DNA of 64,000 nt, taken from Impatiens glandulifera (Eukaryota > Streptophyta > Magnoliopsida > Ericales > Balsaminaceae). Numbering within the stretch: position 1 is the first letter of the stretch; the number at the start of each line of letters is the position of its first letter. The DNA lies in NCBI RefSeq assembly GCF_907164915.1, contig NC_061862.1, positions 58,382,619-58,446,618 on the forward strand. Direction: 5' to 3'. The notes beneath the pieces are model-generated. The model searched no databases and was not told the DNA's origin. It saw only the letters and a list, made by a program, of their open reading frames with translations. The position numbers were made by a program, and so were the translations under genes. Shown one piece after another: positions 10,738 through 21,885 of this stretch.

Positions 10738-13700
10738 CTAGTTAAATCGATTCATATTCATCATGACTGATAGCAGAAGGATATTATTGGGATCATTTTC
10801 GAACATTGCATACCCATGGTCATCAGGGGAGAAGATTTCTCCCCCTGTAGTAGGATCATGTCCATTTTCCAAGCCATGTGAACTGAACAGAGGGATCTTA
10901 TCCATAACTGAAGCATTTCTATCTACTTCACCTTCCTCTCCCCAACTGAAGACATCTGTTCCAATTGTTGCTTCAGAAGCAACATCATCATCAATCATGG
11001 AATAAGAAGAAAAAGGTTCATTAGAAGAAGCACAAGTTATAGCAGTAGGTGAAACTAGAGGATATATAGCTTCAGTTCCAATTGTTGCTCCAGAAGCAAC
11101 ATCATCATCCATCATGGAATAAGAAGAAAAAGGTTCATTAGAAGAAGCACAAGTTATAGCAGTAGGTGAAACTAGAGGATATATAGCTTCAGTTCCAATT
11201 GTTGCTCCAGAAGCAACATCATCATCCATCATGGAATAAGAAGAAAAAGGTTCATTAGAAGAAGCACAAGTTATAGCAGTAGGTGAAACTAGAGGATATA
11301 TAGCTTCAGTTCCAATTGTTGCTCCAGAAGCAACATCATCATCCATCATGGAATAAGAAGAAAAAGGTTCATTAGAAGAAGCACAAGTTATAGCAGTAGG
11401 TGAAACTAGAGGATATATAGTTTCATCCCAGACAACTGCCTCTTCTTCCTTGTTATCAAAAGCATCTTTGACACGGTTGCGTGCATTACACTGACATCCA
11501 AATAGAATTATACTTAGAAATGGGTAAAACTGGAAAATACAAATAAATTAATTTAAAAAAGAAGAAGAACAAGAGAGAGTTTATTGGGAGAAGCATGCCT
11601 TAAGTGTTTCAGAGAGCTTATCAAAAGGAATGAATTGGCTTCCCTTGAAGATCCCCAAAACATTAAATACCTCCGTATAAACTACTCCATAGTTCTCCTC
11701 AGAATCATTTGGGTGTGGGGCCAAGTACCTTTTCTCAAGCTTCTTGCATTTAAGACAATGATCTATCGTTGCCTTCAATTTCCTTTCAGTCCAGACACGC
11801 CCAAGAATCTGCATATATCCAACCAACCAATGCTAAAACGAAATTGCATGCTATAAGACACTTAACAAGTATAACAGTTAGCTCTTACCTCCCTGAGCTC
11901 TTCAGAGTGCACAAAATATAGACTCAGAAAATCTTTTATAGTTTTTATGCCTCTTTCCGTCAAACGGTCAACAATAGGTCTATGTTGTCTAATGTTTTTT
12001 AGGCACCATACATTATCCATAAGAGATACTACTACTGCGCCCTTCACCATATCAGCTGCATATGCACAATAAGCCCAGTTTAGTAATTTTGTGGTTGTGG
12101 TTCAATCCCAATGAAACTAAAAGAATAACTGGTTTCTATTAGGGAGCCTGCAATTTTCAAAGGTATGGACTCTCATACCATGAAAGTTTTACAAAACAAA
12201 TAGGAATATATATTGAACTCTTGAATTGATTTACTTTAATACATGTTATGAATATATACAAAAAAAAAAATCAACTATGCAGTCATGTGCCCTAAGATAA
12301 TACTTGCATAAGACGATGAGTTTGTAATAGAGCTCAATTAGCTATTTAAGTGGTTTGCTCATAGTTCATAGATGCAACCTAAAATGAGTTCCAATAAATT
12401 CTTAAAGACCTGCACCTTCCCTATGGAGGTTAGGAATGATAAAACTATATTTCTGGTATCATGTTGATCCAATTTAGAAATAAATATTATAATAAAGATC
12501 TTTTCACATATGAAGCAGAATCCACACTGACCTTTCATCCTTTTGTCTTTCATAGTGAAAGTTTGTGTCTTTGCTTCTTTTACTCTGATATTTTGAAAAC
12601 TATCCATGAGTCTTGCTCCAAGCCTTAGCTTAGTTACCCGCTTCCAAATCTTATTATGCAGAATAGAGAGATCGTCTAAGGCTCCTATGCCTTCTTTTAG
12701 TTCAAGACAAGCATTGCCCTTGAGGATTTTTTTCCCATTCATTTCCCTTAAAATATTTTGGCTGAACTCTTCTTCTGTCCAATCATCACTCTCAAAGCTC
12801 CCTCTTAGGATAAATATTTCCACTTTGGCTGAGGCTTCTGGTCCCATCTTGACAACTTTTCCAGTTCGAGGATCACGTAAAGTTACTAAAATAGAGCTAT
12901 TCCCTTCACCTTTTATGGATTCTCCAGTCCATACTATTTCCAAAACATTACATGAGAAATGTAATTCCAAGTATGTTGGTTCAGAAGAGATGCTAACACC
13001 AGAAGAGCTGCATTGAATTTCAAGCATATGTTAGCTGTATGATAGTGTCTGACTTGAGATATCTTATGGATGAATCAGAGAAGGCATAACATATATATAC
13101 CTAATAATATTCATTGTCAAATTGGATTTTCAGGAAATGTCAAACAATACAAATAAATCCCTAGTTATAACTTTTCTCCTGTTCTAGTTGGCTTGACGCC
13201 GATATTTTTCAAATCAATTTTTCAATCAAATAACTTTCCATCAAGCTAATGAGATTTTCATATAAATCCCTCAAAATAATTTTCCACTTAAAAGAGAGGT
13301 TCTATCACTTAACTTTTCAGAAATAATGTAAAAAAATATGAGACAAGAAAGCACCATTTTCTCTTAAGTTTCCAATGCGAGATAGGTTTTAAACTGACTT
13401 TACCAGAAAGACAAGGCTTTGTATTTTTTCCAGCCATCTTTCCCTCCCTTGTCAGGGGAAATACAACAGTAAAACTAGAAGATCCAACCTATGAACAATG
13501 AAATGTGAATCTTACCATTTTCCATTCCTCAAATATTTCAGCTGCTTCTCAAATTCCTTTGTTATCTACACATACAAGTAAGAGTGAGCAAATGGTTAAA
13601 TCCCAATCTCTTTTATCATTTCCATATTAAATAAATTAAATCCAAATTATATTTATCAATTTCGTAATCCAAACTATTATATTGATTAATATATATTAGA

Positions 13701-16043
13701 TTTGGATAGGATTGGGTATGGTTTGAATAATACAATTTAACATTTTTTTATCTCATTCCTTAATAAGTTTATTTATTTTACTTCCTTTTTGCTAATTAAT
13801 GTTTAATACGTTCACTTTACCTTTTTTATAAACCACTTAATTCAAAAAAATAAAATTATTGTTATATTTAAAATTTTTAATAATACATTTTATTATATTT
13901 TTTTATTTATAATAGTATTTTATTTATGCAATAGTAATTCTAAATTTATTTTATTTACTTGTACTAATAATAGACCTCTAATTTGTTAATAGAATGAATG
14001 AATTAAGTTTTTAACTTAAAACATTTTTATTGACTAAATATAAATTTAATGGTTACAAAAAAAAATATGACCTACCTGATTATTATAAAAAAAGAGAGTT
14101 GAAAACAATAATAGATTTTGGTGAAATATAATCTAATAAAAAAAGAATTGGAAAATATATGTTTATTTGAATAAAATCATAATCCAATCCAATCCAATCC
14201 GAATTTAATTGAATCCGAACTCAATCCAATTCGAAATAGTTAATCCAAATTAGTATTTCGGATTAATCCGTTAAATGCTCCGCCCTGCATACAAGAAATG
14301 TCAAATACAGATAAAGTGATTATTTGCATGTCACTAATCTAAAACCTGTGTTGCACGGATACTTCAAAAACGAAATTTGGAATATCGGATACGGCAAAAC
14401 ACGTATCATTGACTTTTCGTAGGGTTGACCAATCCGATACGGTTTGGATATGGCTTGTATATGTTTTGGGTAAAAATAAATAAAAAAGAAAATTTGAAGG
14501 ACATCAATATTTGACTTAATTAAAACTTTTTTAAAACGTAATTCTTTTCTTACTTTCTCCCTTTCCTAAACATCCATTGTAATGGATATTATGAAAAATG
14601 AATGTGTTTATATTTTTATTTATTTCAATATTAAATTTATATAAATATTATACATATAATTTGCGTATCTTAAATGTATCGTATCCTATATTTTCAAAAT
14701 TTACCGTATCCCTGTATCCGTATCGTATTCGATAGTACCCGTATCCGTGAACATAACAAGATATATGAAAAAAATCTCAAACTTTTAATGAATCAGTAGA
14801 TAATGCAAAATTACAAATGGAGCAGATTAGATTCAAACATATAAAACAAGACGTGTGAGGAAGACAACACATCCTGAAGTTATCATTTCTTAAAGTTCAC
14901 TAATGAAGTTTTATCAGATTCTTGTATCTATCTATACAAGAACACAAGGTTCAAGAAATTAGCATATCCCAAAGGAAAGAAAAACTACTATATGTATAAA
15001 AAAAAACTATCTAAATTGTACTTTGGAGAAGGCATAAAATAAAATAAAAAATCAGACATTGAAAGAACAGAATGCAGCCAAAGAACTACATCATGAACAT
15101 GCTTGAGCTGATAAGGATATTCCAAGCATCAGATACAGACATGCAGGGAGATGTTAAATCCACCTTGATGAGGACTTTTACTGCAGATATATCATGATGT
15201 GTGGGCACTTTTTTAATTTCCTTAATAGCTTATAGATTTCTGTTAGGTTTTTGACTCATATTTGATTAGATAAATTGTAAAGGTTTCAAGTTTTTAATAA
15301 GATTAGGAGTAATAGTTTAGTCTTAATGACTTTTGATATACTCTTATAAATATAGATGTTGTAAACCTAGAGTTACTTGGACCATTAATTCATGAAAAAT
15401 ATATAAGATGGACGACTCCCTAAAGATGATGTAGGCATTTGTTGACTGAACCTCGTTATATCTCGTGTTCATTATTTTTATCCTCTATCTTTTATCTTAT
15501 CTTTTATCTTGTATAGGGTATTTTTAGTAAGAATTTCATTTGGCTTTTGGGATCTCAGAGTATCAAACAGAGTGGGGGCCAAAGAAGCACAAGTGTTAAA
15601 CAAAATAGTAGGACAGATCTGAGCAAAACAAATTAGTTGGAAAGTACTTAAACAGCAAAGAGGATCTCCAAAGCATGGATGGATAACATAGTTCAATAAA
15701 AACAAATATTGAATCAAGAAAATCAAGCACAATAAAGTACCTCAATAGTTAAACCTTGATGAAGATACTCAACAAGTAACATAAAGGCACTATAGTACAA
15801 AAAAAAACATCTTTAAAAGGAAGCTAGCTACTCACAAGTTGTCGATCTGTCGGCTCTAAATTTCTCTGCAGAAGTTTAGCGACGCCGATTCCTCTGCAAA
15901 CACAAATTAGATTTATGAGTAATGAAAAGTGAAATTCAGTTCGCGTCCCTTGATCATTTCAATTCGATTCGAGAACAAAAACTTTACTTTATAAACTCTT
16001 GGATTTCGGAATTAGCAATTCCTAACGGAAGATTGTCAGACAT
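10738..16043 (-). CDS. CBP60-like calmodulin-binding transcription regulator, seven exons
   Basis: Predicted minus-strand exons are 16043-15988, 15893-15836, 13565-13516, 13007-12532, 12055-11889, 11808-11599 and 11490-10738. All phases agree, giving 589 codons with no internal stop. The CBP60 central domain is clear in exon 4 (GPEASAKVEIFILRGSFE, LRLGARLMDSF, VKEAKTQTFTMKD) and continues in exon 5 (VWCLKNIRQHRPIVDRL) and exon 6 (KLKATIDHCLKCKKLEKRYL, VPFDKLSETLK-like end). CBP60 proteins are nuclear, bind calmodulin and regulate defence genes such as those for salicylate synthesis. That is family knowledge; which subgroup this belongs to is not clear. Start: ATG at 16043, first residues MSDNLPLGIANSEIQ. 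Splice sites are GT-AG except a predicted GC-AG intron after exon 6. The last exon carries a 39-residue repeat four times. Intron 2 hosts transposon insertions, and the whole gene lies inside a CACTA element. Exons 1 and 2 are the least certain. Confidence 0.82.
10957..11424 (-). repeat. 4 x 117 bp exonic tandem repeat (39 aa unit) in the CBP60-like gene
   Basis: Exactly 468 bp, four in-frame units, each encoding a segment with IYPLVSPTAITCASSNEP followed by an acidic MMDDDVASGATIGT. The units are almost identical in DNA; the last has MIDDDVASEATIGT. The paralogous pseudogene exon (31116-31473) has a single unexpanded equivalent, so the expansion followed the duplication. Confidence 0.95.
13579..14287. 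mobile_element. hAT-type non-autonomous element in intron 2 of the CBP60-like gene
   Basis: A perfect 8 bp duplication CATACAAG flanks it (13571-13578 and 14288-14295). The ends are imperfect inverted repeats (TAAGAGTGAGCAAAT; the right end reverse-complemented is CAGGGCGGAGCATTT). The paralog near 45558-45575 has the uninterrupted site, confirming insertion. No coding capacity. Confidence 0.88.
14347..14751. mobile_element. Short inverted-terminal element in intron 2
   Basis: Ends TGTTGCACGGATAC and, in inverse, TGTTCACGGATAC enclose about 400 bp with GTATCGTAT words. The paralog runs straight from AATCTAAAAC to AACAAGATATATGA at about 45622-45645, so this block is an insertion. The exact boundaries and target duplication are unclear, and I cannot assign a superfamily. 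Confidence 0.6.
15190..15475 (+). repeat. Possible LTR fragment in intron 2
   Basis: Has the layout of a short copia LTR: TGATGTGTGGGCAC start, TATAAATA at about 15345, and CCTCGTTATATCTCGTGTTC near the end. No primer site follows and no target duplication was found, so this is a weak call. Confidence 0.3.
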
Positions 16044-16439
16044 AGTTAAGATTAAAAAAAGGAATGGATTGCTTGTTTGTTTGGGTATAGATGAATTAGA
16101 AAAATAATTGAAGTTTGTTTGTTTGTTTGATTCTTTTCCAGTTTGAGGGAGGATCAATAATAGAATGTTGAATCGCGAGTAAATTGGTAGGAAACAACTT
16201 ACTTGTATTTGTAAACCCTAGTTAGAGAAATTGTAGAATATTTCAAACCGCGTCATTTCTTTCCGAGTAACGGATAGGATGGAAGTGAGTGAGAGAGAAA
16301 CTAGCTAGTGTGAGTATGGGTGTGGATGTGGGTCGTCTAGAGGATTTCATTCGTGACCATGGGAGTGAAGACATCGCTGGATCACTTGGAAGATCAAAAG
16401 AGAAAACTATTACATGTTTTTCATAATACTTATTTGTAT
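16044..16439 (-). promoter_or_regulatory. Probable promoter and 5' UTR region of the CBP60-like gene
   Basis: No coding exon upstream of the ATG at 16043. A telo-box-like AAACCCTAG is on the plus strand at 16213-16221, a motif frequent near plant transcription starts. No convincing TATA box was seen. The region ends abruptly at a MITE at 16440. Confidence 0.4.
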
Positions 16440-16867
16440 GGGAAATTTGAGAAAATGACGCTCCAGAGCATAATTACGAAGCGGCCCATAATTTTAATAG
16501 CGTTGATGACCTTTTTTTTTAATGACAATTATACACTTGTGTAACGTAACCGATTTTTTTTTTCAATTTTTTTTTGTCTCGCGGTTGCGTGACTCACCTG
16601 GGATTGCGTGACGCAACTGGAGTTGCATGACGCGATTGCGTAACGCAGCGGGGGTTGCGTGACCCAATTGGGGCATTTTCCTCCAAAAAATTTCATAATT
16701 AAAATTTTTTGAAAAATAAAAAAATAAAAAATTGCGTCACGCAACCTGAGGATGCGTGACGCAATAGAGACATTTTCGTTAGAAAAAAAAAAGGTCATCA
16801 GCGCTATTAAAATTATGGACCCGCACCATATTACGCCCATCTGAAGGGTCATTTCCTCAAATTTCCC
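16440..16867. mobile_element. MITE with long inverted repeats, Mutator-type target duplication
   Basis: Roughly 75 bp inverted repeats start GGGAAATTTGAG and contain GGTCATCAxCGCTATTAAAAT. Nine-base flanks TATTTGTAT (16431-16439) and TTTTTGTAT (16868-16876) differ at one base, fitting a Mutator-like 9 bp duplication. The loop is built of repeated GCGTGACGCAAC-like words. No gene. Confidence 0.75.
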
Positions 16868-17109
16868 TTTTTGTATTAATGCGTATACTTTTTTTTATAT
16901 TTTTTATCTAATGATCATACTATTCATCATATATTTAATAATTAATTCTATAATCTATTAGGATATGTTTGGAATTGAAATTGATATTGAAATTCTAATT
17001 TTTCAATTTTAATTCTATGAGAATTGACATTGAATTATAATTAAATTCTTATGTTTGGGAAAATTATAAAATTATAAAATTATAATTTAATCTCAATTCC
17101 TATGTTTAG

Positions 17110-17339
17110 GAAAATTAGCATGTATCCCGTGCAATTACACGAGTAATATTATAAAAAATTGTGAAAAAAATATTACGGTAAAAATACCTATAGCATTTTT
17201 AATTTTATTTTTAACCGTTTTAAATTTATGAGCGGGTCAACCCACAATCCAACCCAAGTATCTATTTACTATCACATATATATCCAAATTAATCACAATT
17301 CTCGATCTGACAATCCGGACACTTTAAAAATTAAGCATC

Positions 17340-17407
<68 letters not shown>

Positions 17408-18310
17408 TTAAAAAGTTGAACTTATATTGTTAAAATGTACCGTGTTCATCAAATTTGATGTTGAATTTATAATATAAAGTGTCATTAACCTAGTTGGTAA
17501 AAGATTGTACTTGTTTTGTTAGGTTGCAAGTTCGAACCATACCTATAGCATTTTTAACCAGTTTATGGGCGGGTCAACCCACAATCCGACCCAAGTATCC
17601 ATTTACTCTCACATATATATCCAAATTAACCACAATTCTCGACCCGACAATCCGAACATTTTAAAAATTAAGCATCATTATATATAGAGAGATTAGTTAG
17701 TTAAAAAGTTGAACTTATATTATTAAAATATCCCGCGTTTATCAAATTTGGTGTTGAATTTATAATATAAAGTGTTATTAGCTTAGTTGGTTAAAGGGTT
17801 ATACTTTTTTTTTATTAAGTTGCAAGTTCGAACCATATTTATAGCATTTTTAACCGTTTTAAGTTTATGGGCGGGTCAACCCCACAATCCGACCCAAGTA
17901 TTCATTTACTCTCACATATATATCCAAATTAACCATAGTTCTCGACATGGCAATCTGGACACTTTAAAAATTAAGCATTATTATATATATATAGATTAGT
18001 TAGTTAAAAAGTTGAACTTATATTATTAAAATATTCCGTGTTCATCAAATTTGGTATTGAATTTAAAATATAAATTGTTATTAGCTAGTTGGTTAAAAGG
18101 TTTTACTTGTTTTTGTTATGTTACAAGTTCAAACCATACCTATAACATTTTTTATTTTATTTTTAACCGTTTTAAGTTTATGGGCGGTCAACTTACAATC
18201 GGACCCAAGTATTCATTTACTCTCACATATATATCCAAATTAACCGCAACTCTCGACCCAGCAATTCGGACACTTTAAAAGTTAAGCATCATTATATATA
18301 TATATATATA
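17110..18310. repeat. Tandem array, about four units of roughly 300 bp
   Basis: Each unit holds GGGCGGGTCAACCCACAATC, then CTCACATATATATCCAAATT, a TA-rich tract, TTAGCTTAGTTGGTTAAA and AAGTTCGAACCATA. Unit anchors lie near 17228, 17570, 17868 and 18180. The first unit is lengthened by an AT microsatellite. The TAGCTTAGTTGG and GTTCGAACC pair resembles tRNA A- and B-boxes. No protein coding. Confidence 0.85.
17341..17404. repeat. (AT)n microsatellite
   Basis: About 64 bp of uninterrupted AT repeat within the first unit of the tandem array. Confidence 0.95.
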
Positions 18311-18587
18311 TATAATATAGAATTTTAATTTAATCTCAATTCTTATATTTATAAAATATAATAAAAATAATTTTAATATATATTATCTATTTTATTAAAA
18401 TATTAATTTGACAAAACTAATTAAGATAGTTTAAGATCAATTTTTTTTTTAAGTTTCGATTTTCATTGAAAATATATCAGTTCAATATTTAACTTAATAT
18501 ATTAAAAATAAAAATATCGGATTATATTTTAACTTCATAAATTCAAAAATAAAATATCGGTTTAAAATGTTAACTTCTTAAATATGT

Positions 18588-20645
18588 TTTCACGTTTATG
18601 GCACGTTTTTTACATGTTTAACACATATTTGACATGTTTAACACGTTTTTGACATGTTTAACACGTTCAACACGTTTTTCACATTTTTGACATGTTTAAT
18701 ATGTTCAACACGTTTAACACATTTTTCACGTTTTGGCACGTTTTGACATGTATAACACGTTTTCACACTTAAAACACGTTTTCACACTTAAAACACATTT
18801 TCACACGTTTAACATGTTTTCCATGTTTTTGGCACGTTTAACACGTTTTTGATATTTTTAATACGTTTAACATGTTTTTCACACGTTTTGACAAGTTTTT
18901 CACGTTTTTAGCATGTTGAACACATTTTTGGCACATTGAACACGTTTTTGATATTTTAAATACGTTTAGCATGTTTTTCACACGTTTTGACAAGTTTTTC
19001 ACATTTTTGGCACGTTGAACACGTTTTTGACATATTTAACACGTTTAACATGTTTTTCACATGTTTCACACATTTAACATGTTTTTCACGTTTTTGGCAT
19101 GTTTTTCACATGTTTAACACATTTTAAACATGTTTAACACGTTTTGGCACGTTTAACACGTTTGACAAGTTTAACACATTTTTGGCACATTTAACATATT
19201 TTAGCACATTAAACATGTTTTGGCACATATAACACGTGTTCACATTTTTGGCACATTTAACATGTTTAACACGTTTTTCACGTTTTTGGTACGTTTGACA
19301 TGTTTTCACGTTTTTGGCACGTTTAGCACATTTTTTTACATTTCCACACGTTTAACATATTTTACAAGTTTTAACACGTTTTTGGCACGTTTAATACATT
19401 TTTGGCACATTTAACACGTTTTGGCATGTTTAACATGTTTAATGGCACATTTAACACGTTTTGACATTTTTGACATATTTTGGCACGTTTTATACGTTTT
19501 TAACATGTTTAATACGTTTTGGCCCGTTTCACATACTTGTGAAACATTTAAAATTTTCGGTTCATTTAATTTTTGCTCCGTCTAATATTTCTTTGGCATT
19601 ATTATACGTTTTTTTATCTGTTTAACATAATTTTGATTTTTTTAATATTATTTTAATATTTTAATTACTAAATTAGTTGAAGAAATAATATGTGAGTTTA
19701 ATATGAATTATTTAAATAATATTTAAATCATTTATACTAAATAAAGTCTTGAATATGATAAACCCTGTTAATTTTCTAAAATAAATTAATTCATTAAACA
19801 GACCGAAAATATTAAATGTGTCACAAGTATGTTAAACGTGTCAAAAAACTGTTAAATATTCCAAAATGTGTTAAACGTGCTAAAAACGTAAAAAACATGT
19901 TAAATGTGTCAAAACGTGCTAAACATGTAAAAAACGTATTAAATGTGCCAAAAATGTGGAAAATGTTAAACGTGCCAAAAACGTGATAAATGTGTTTGGT
20001 GTGTGAAAAATATGTTAAACGTGTCAAAAACGTAAAAACGTGTCAAAATGTGTTAAACGTGCCAAATATGTAAAAAACGTGTTAAACATGCCAAAAATGA
20101 GTCAAAACGTGTTTAATGTGTGAAAAATATGTTAAACGTGTCAAAAATATGAAAGTATATTAAACGTGTCAAAAACGTGCCGAATATGTGAAAATCGTGT
20201 TAAACATGTCAAAAATGTGTGAAAATGTGAAAATACGTGAAACATGTCAAAAACGTATTAAACGTGCCAAAACGTGAAAAATGTGCCAAAAGGTGAAAAA
20301 TGTGTTAAGAATGTGTTAAACGTGTTAAAAGTGTCAAAAACATGAAAAACGTCTTAAACGTACAAAAAATGTGTTAGACGTGTCAAAAACTTAAAAAACG
20401 TGTTAAACGTGCCAAAAATGTGAAAACATGTTAAATGTGTGAAAAACATGTTAAATATAACATAAACGTGATAAACATGTTTAGTGTATAAAAACGTGTT
20501 AAACATGTCAAAAATGTAAAAAAAACGTGTCAAACGGGCAAAAAAACGTGTTAAACGTGTCAAAAACGTACCAAAAACATGTTAAACGTGTCAAAAACGT
20601 AAAAAAAAACGTGTTAAACGTATAAAATATGTGTTAAACGTGTAA
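18588..20645. repeat. Giant inverted array of CACGTTT / AAACGTG words
   Basis: From 18588 to about 19545 the plus strand is a degenerate array of words such as CACGTTTTTGGCACGTTTAA. From about 19810 to 20645 the complementary words run in the opposite orientation. The loop is about 265 bp of AT-rich DNA. Together they form an imperfect hairpin of about 2 kb. The ORFs here only translate the repeat. Confidence 0.88.
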
Positions 20646-20831
20646 AAACTATTAATTATTGATTTACCCATTATCATTAAGAAATTTGACGAAATGACTC
20701 TCATAATAGGCAGTTTTTTGAAAATGACTCAATCCTAATAAATATTGTAAGAATTACTTTTTTTCAGCACGTCTAAAGTTAAAAATTACTATTCTTTATT
20801 ACATAAACGATAATTTATTTCAAATGTGCAG

Positions 20832-21239
20832 GTTGAGATGGAGGAAGTTCTTAGTAACGAACTGGAAATATCAGATTTTGAATTGACGGAGAGGGTGTTC
20901 GGACAACAAAAACACGGGCTAGTGTTCGGAATGGGATCAAGCGTCCGGTCCACACACTTTCGTGATGATCGTCGAAGTGAAAACAGTTCACAACGAAACA
21001 ATGATCGATTGTACAAAGAGAATCAAAGAATGGCGCTGAAACTGGAAGAATTGGAGAAGAGGGATGAAGAAAGAATGCGCACAATTAATAAAATACAAGC
21101 GGAAAAGCAAGAAATTGTGACAATAATGGAGATGGAGAAGTTAGAAATGAATGCAAGAATGGAGAGTTTCGAATTGTTTATGAGGCAAAATCAACAACCA
21201 CCACCTCCTCCCCCACCAGCTAATTCTAGTACATTTTGA
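20832..21239 (+). pseudogene. CACTA transposase remnant, last exon (plant Ptta/En/Spm type)
   Basis: An open stretch follows a splice acceptor (TGTGCAG at 20825-20831). It encodes FELTERVFGQQKHGLVFGMG, then a charged, coiled-coil-like segment (ENQRMALKLEELEKRDEERM) and a proline run before the stop. Plant En/Spm-type transposases of the transposase_24 group end with a similar glycine-rich segment followed by a coiled coil. No upstream exon with the catalytic part was recognised. Its place just inside the right terminus supports the CACTA call. Confidence 0.55.
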
Positions 21240-21350
21240 TTGGTTGTTTCGATTGAAAACAACAGGTTTATGAATTGATTGAGTACGTTTTCATTTATAT
21301 TTAAAACAGATTGTTTGGATGATTAGTTTGGTTGAGAATTTTGTAATGAT

Positions 21351-21843
21351 TAGGGATGGCAATGGGGCGGTTCGGGGCGGGGAATTCAATTACCATCCCC
21401 GCCCCATTTTAATTTCGGGGATTTTTTTAATACCATCCCCGCCCCGTTCGATTTTTTTTGGTTTCAGGGAATCCCGCGGGGCACCGTTAATAATTTTTAT
21501 TTAAAAAAATAAATAAATATTATACAATAAAATTATATAAACCAATTTTTTAATATAATATATATTGTAATATATTAAAATTTTATATTATTATAAAGAA
21601 ATAATTTTAATACTCTTATAAAATATAGTAAATAAATAAATATATTGATAATTTAATATATTTAATTATGTGTATGGTATTCGGGGCAGAATCGGGGTGA
21701 AAATGGGGTGAAATCGGGGCGGGTCGGGGCGGGGGACACAAATACCATCCCTGCCCCATCCTCGTTCGGTTTCGGGGGAAAACCGTCTCAGACGGGGCAA
21801 TTCGGTTCGGTTTTTACGGGGCGGTTTTAAATTGCCATCCCTA
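21351..21843. mobile_element. hAT-type MITE with perfect 8 bp target duplication
   Basis: Ends TAGGGATGGCAAT / ATTGCCATCCCTA, with GTAATGAT on both sides (21343-21350, 21844-21851). The termini are rich in GGGGCGG and the interior is AT-rich. Inserted in the CACTA interior. A related end is seen at about 46757. Confidence 0.93.
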
Positions 21844-21885
21844 GTAATGATAATGATCATTTCATGTTTGTGTCATTTGTTTTAT

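Noticed and set aside
10763..11005. Plus-strand ORF of 80 codons
   Set aside because: Shadow of the last CBP60-like exon on the opposite strand.
15922..16107. Plus-strand ORF of 61 codons
   Set aside because: It is antisense to exon 1 and 5' region of the CBP60-like gene, whose exon phases and splice sites explain the sequence better.
16213..16221. AAACCCTAG as a telomere-like tract
   Set aside because: Single copy only, so it is a telo-box-type promoter motif at most, not telomeric repeat.
19124..20563. Several ORFs with periodic Phe/Thr/Arg or Lys/Val/Cys patterns
   Set aside because: They are readings of the CACGTTT word array in both orientations and carry no independent coding signal.
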